A stretch of 64,000 nucleotides of DNA from Tsukamurella sputi (GTDB lineage Bacteria > Actinomycetota > Actinomycetes > Mycobacteriales > Mycobacteriaceae), in NCBI RefSeq assembly GCF_007858445.1, contig NZ_VIGV01000001.1, positions 930,001-994,000 of the forward strand. Direction: 5' to 3'. Made by a program: the position numbers and the translations under genes. Under the pieces are notes generated by a model. It did not search any database. It was not told the origin of the DNA and saw only the letters and a program-made list of their open reading frames with translations. How positions within the stretch are numbered: position 1 is the stretch's first letter; the number at the start of each line of letters is the position of its first letter. This document shows positions 63,313 to 64,000 of the stretch, piece after piece.

Positions 63313-63332
63313 AACCTACCCGTCGGTAAGTT
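63313..63332. promoter_or_regulatory. Inverted repeat upstream of sucC, candidate operator
   Basis: AACCTACC-CGTC-GGTAAGTT is an 8-bp dyad with one mismatch, of the kind bound by TetR/FadR-type regulators. It lies 142 nt from the sucC start and 115 nt from the lipoprotein start. TTGATA follows 20 nt later on the sucC strand. It could act on either gene. Confidence 0.5.
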
Positions 63333-63446
63333 TTGGGATCCGCCCAGGCAACGGAACCGCGAAAGCCGCTCTGGCGAGAAGCAAGCGGCGGTTAAGCAGG
63401 CCGGTGCAACCTTCGTCTCAATCGAGATGAAGGAGAACCCCACCTC

Positions 63447-64000
63447 ATGAAGCGCACTTCCCGCCCCGTGCTCATCGCGGCATCGACCGCGCTCGCGTTC
63501 ACGGTCGCCCTCACCGGCTGCTCCGACAAGGGCGGCCCGACCGGCGGCTCCGAGACCACCGCGACGGCCGGCTCGTCGAACGTCGACGCCTCGGCTCTGC
63601 TGGCGTCCGCTGCCGAGGCCTCGAAGAAGGTCACGAGCACCCACTTCACCGTCGACGTGACCGGCAAGGTGCCCAACATGCCCCTGTCCAAGGTCGACGG
63701 TGACCTGCAGGTCAAACCCGTCACCCAGGCCGAGGGCACCGCCACCGTGGACATCGGCGGGAAGTCCGAGGGCAAGTTCACCTTCATCGACGGCACGATG
63801 TACGCCGCGCTGATGGGCGACAAGTACGTCGACTACGGCGACGGCAAGTCCATCTACGACGTCGCCTCGCTCTTCGACGAGAAGAAGGGCATCCCCACCA
63901 TCCTGACCAAGATCAGCGGCGCGAAAGCCGCCGGTAGCGAGACGATCAACGGCCAGGAGACGACGAAGATCACCGGCACCGTCCCCGCCACCGAGATCGC
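63447..64000 (+). CDS. LprG/LprA-like lipoprotein (LppX_LprAFG family), truncated by window end
   Basis: From ATG 63447 the protein reads MKRTSRPVLIAASTALAFTV with lipobox LTGCSDK (Cys 25), then a Gly/Thr/Ser-rich linker and a domain VDASALLASAAEASKKVTSTHFTVDVTGKVPN...GDLQVKP...GTATVDIGGKSEGKFTFIDGTMYAALMGDKYVDYG. This pattern is the LppX_LprAFG fold, which binds and moves lipoglycans and lipids to the outer envelope. Only 184 residues are inside the window. AAGGAGA lies about 10 nt before the ATG. Confidence 0.85.
   Translation, partial: MKRTSRPVLIAASTALAFTVALTGCSDKGGPTGGSETTATAGSSNVDASALLASAAEASKKVTSTHFTVDVTGKVPNMPLSKVDGDLQVKPVTQAEGTATVDIGGKSEGKFTFIDGTMYAALMGDKYVDYGDGKSIYDVASLFDEKKGIPTILTKISGAKAAGSETINGQETTKITGTVPATEI

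Overview
The window is a high-GC actinobacterial chromosome segment. MspA-family porins, the mprA-mprB-pepD-moaB2 locus, mscL, rpmF, the glp/glpR pair, a mycobacterial-type Mrf GTPase homologue, DUF5336 and DUF6350 membrane proteins and an LprG-like lipoprotein place it in the mycolic-acid-containing Mycobacteriales. Tsukamurella or a close relative is the best guess; this rests on gene content and was not tested by a database search. Gene order from about 16.5 kb to 63 kb follows, in reversed and interrupted form, the M. tuberculosis block sucC-sucD ... purN-purH ... mprA-mprB-pepD-moaB2 ... mscL ... galU-moeA1-rimJ-Rv0996.

Layout, 1-16.5 kb: metE runs off the left edge behind a cobalamin riboswitch. 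A second cobalamin riboswitch heads a BtuFCD-type ABC importer operon that ends in a FhuF-like [2Fe-2S] protein. Next come a translationally coupled Lrp/AsnC regulator - APH-fold kinase - class III aminotransferase/decarboxylase operon divergent from azlCD, a hydrolase, a proline/glycine-rich membrane protein, an acyltransferase, a small redox cluster (DoxX, NAD(P)-binding protein, HxlR, LigB-type dioxygenase) and tRNA-Ala(CGC). 16.5-26.7 kb: glpR, rimJ-like, glp, galU, 5-formyl-THF cyclo-ligase, a TetR regulator, a Ruc/FmdB zinc-ribbon protein coupled to a thioesterase, a SAF-domain protein, GNAT, PrsW and mscL.

26.8-32.6 kb is the most accessory-looking block: five MspA-family genes, all on the minus strand, in a duplicated B-A arrangement around a secreted protein with two internal repeats and a long Ala/Ser/Pro/Thr tail. 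A strong IdeR/DtxR-type iron box lies upstream of one B-A-A set. 33-39.4 kb: a 71-residue protein, moaB2, pepD, mprB and mprA (tightly coupled), an AbiEi/DUF559-like gene flanked by two copies of an 89-nt palindromic repeat, and a TRIC-type channel. 39.4-42.2 kb: a zinc-starvation ribosomal locus, with rpmF, rpmE2 and mrf on one strand and rpmB2-rpmG-rpsN-rpsR divergent, sharing a Zur-type operator that overlaps the mrf start codon.

42.3-53.9 kb: an AEC transporter, a histone-H1-like Ala/Lys-rich protein, a DUF1707 protein, a MoxR-AAA/VWA pair, an SCO6745-family protein, an SRPBCC/ArsR pair, two poorly characterised genes (DUF559-like and DUF6994-like), a class II aldolase-family protein and an eight-cysteine exported protein. 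53.9-64 kb: purH-purN, the DUF6350 and DUF5336 membrane proteins, a LysR-MFS divergent pair, sucC-sucD and the start of an LprG-like lipoprotein. No insertion sequence, phage, plasmid gene or CRISPR array was seen.
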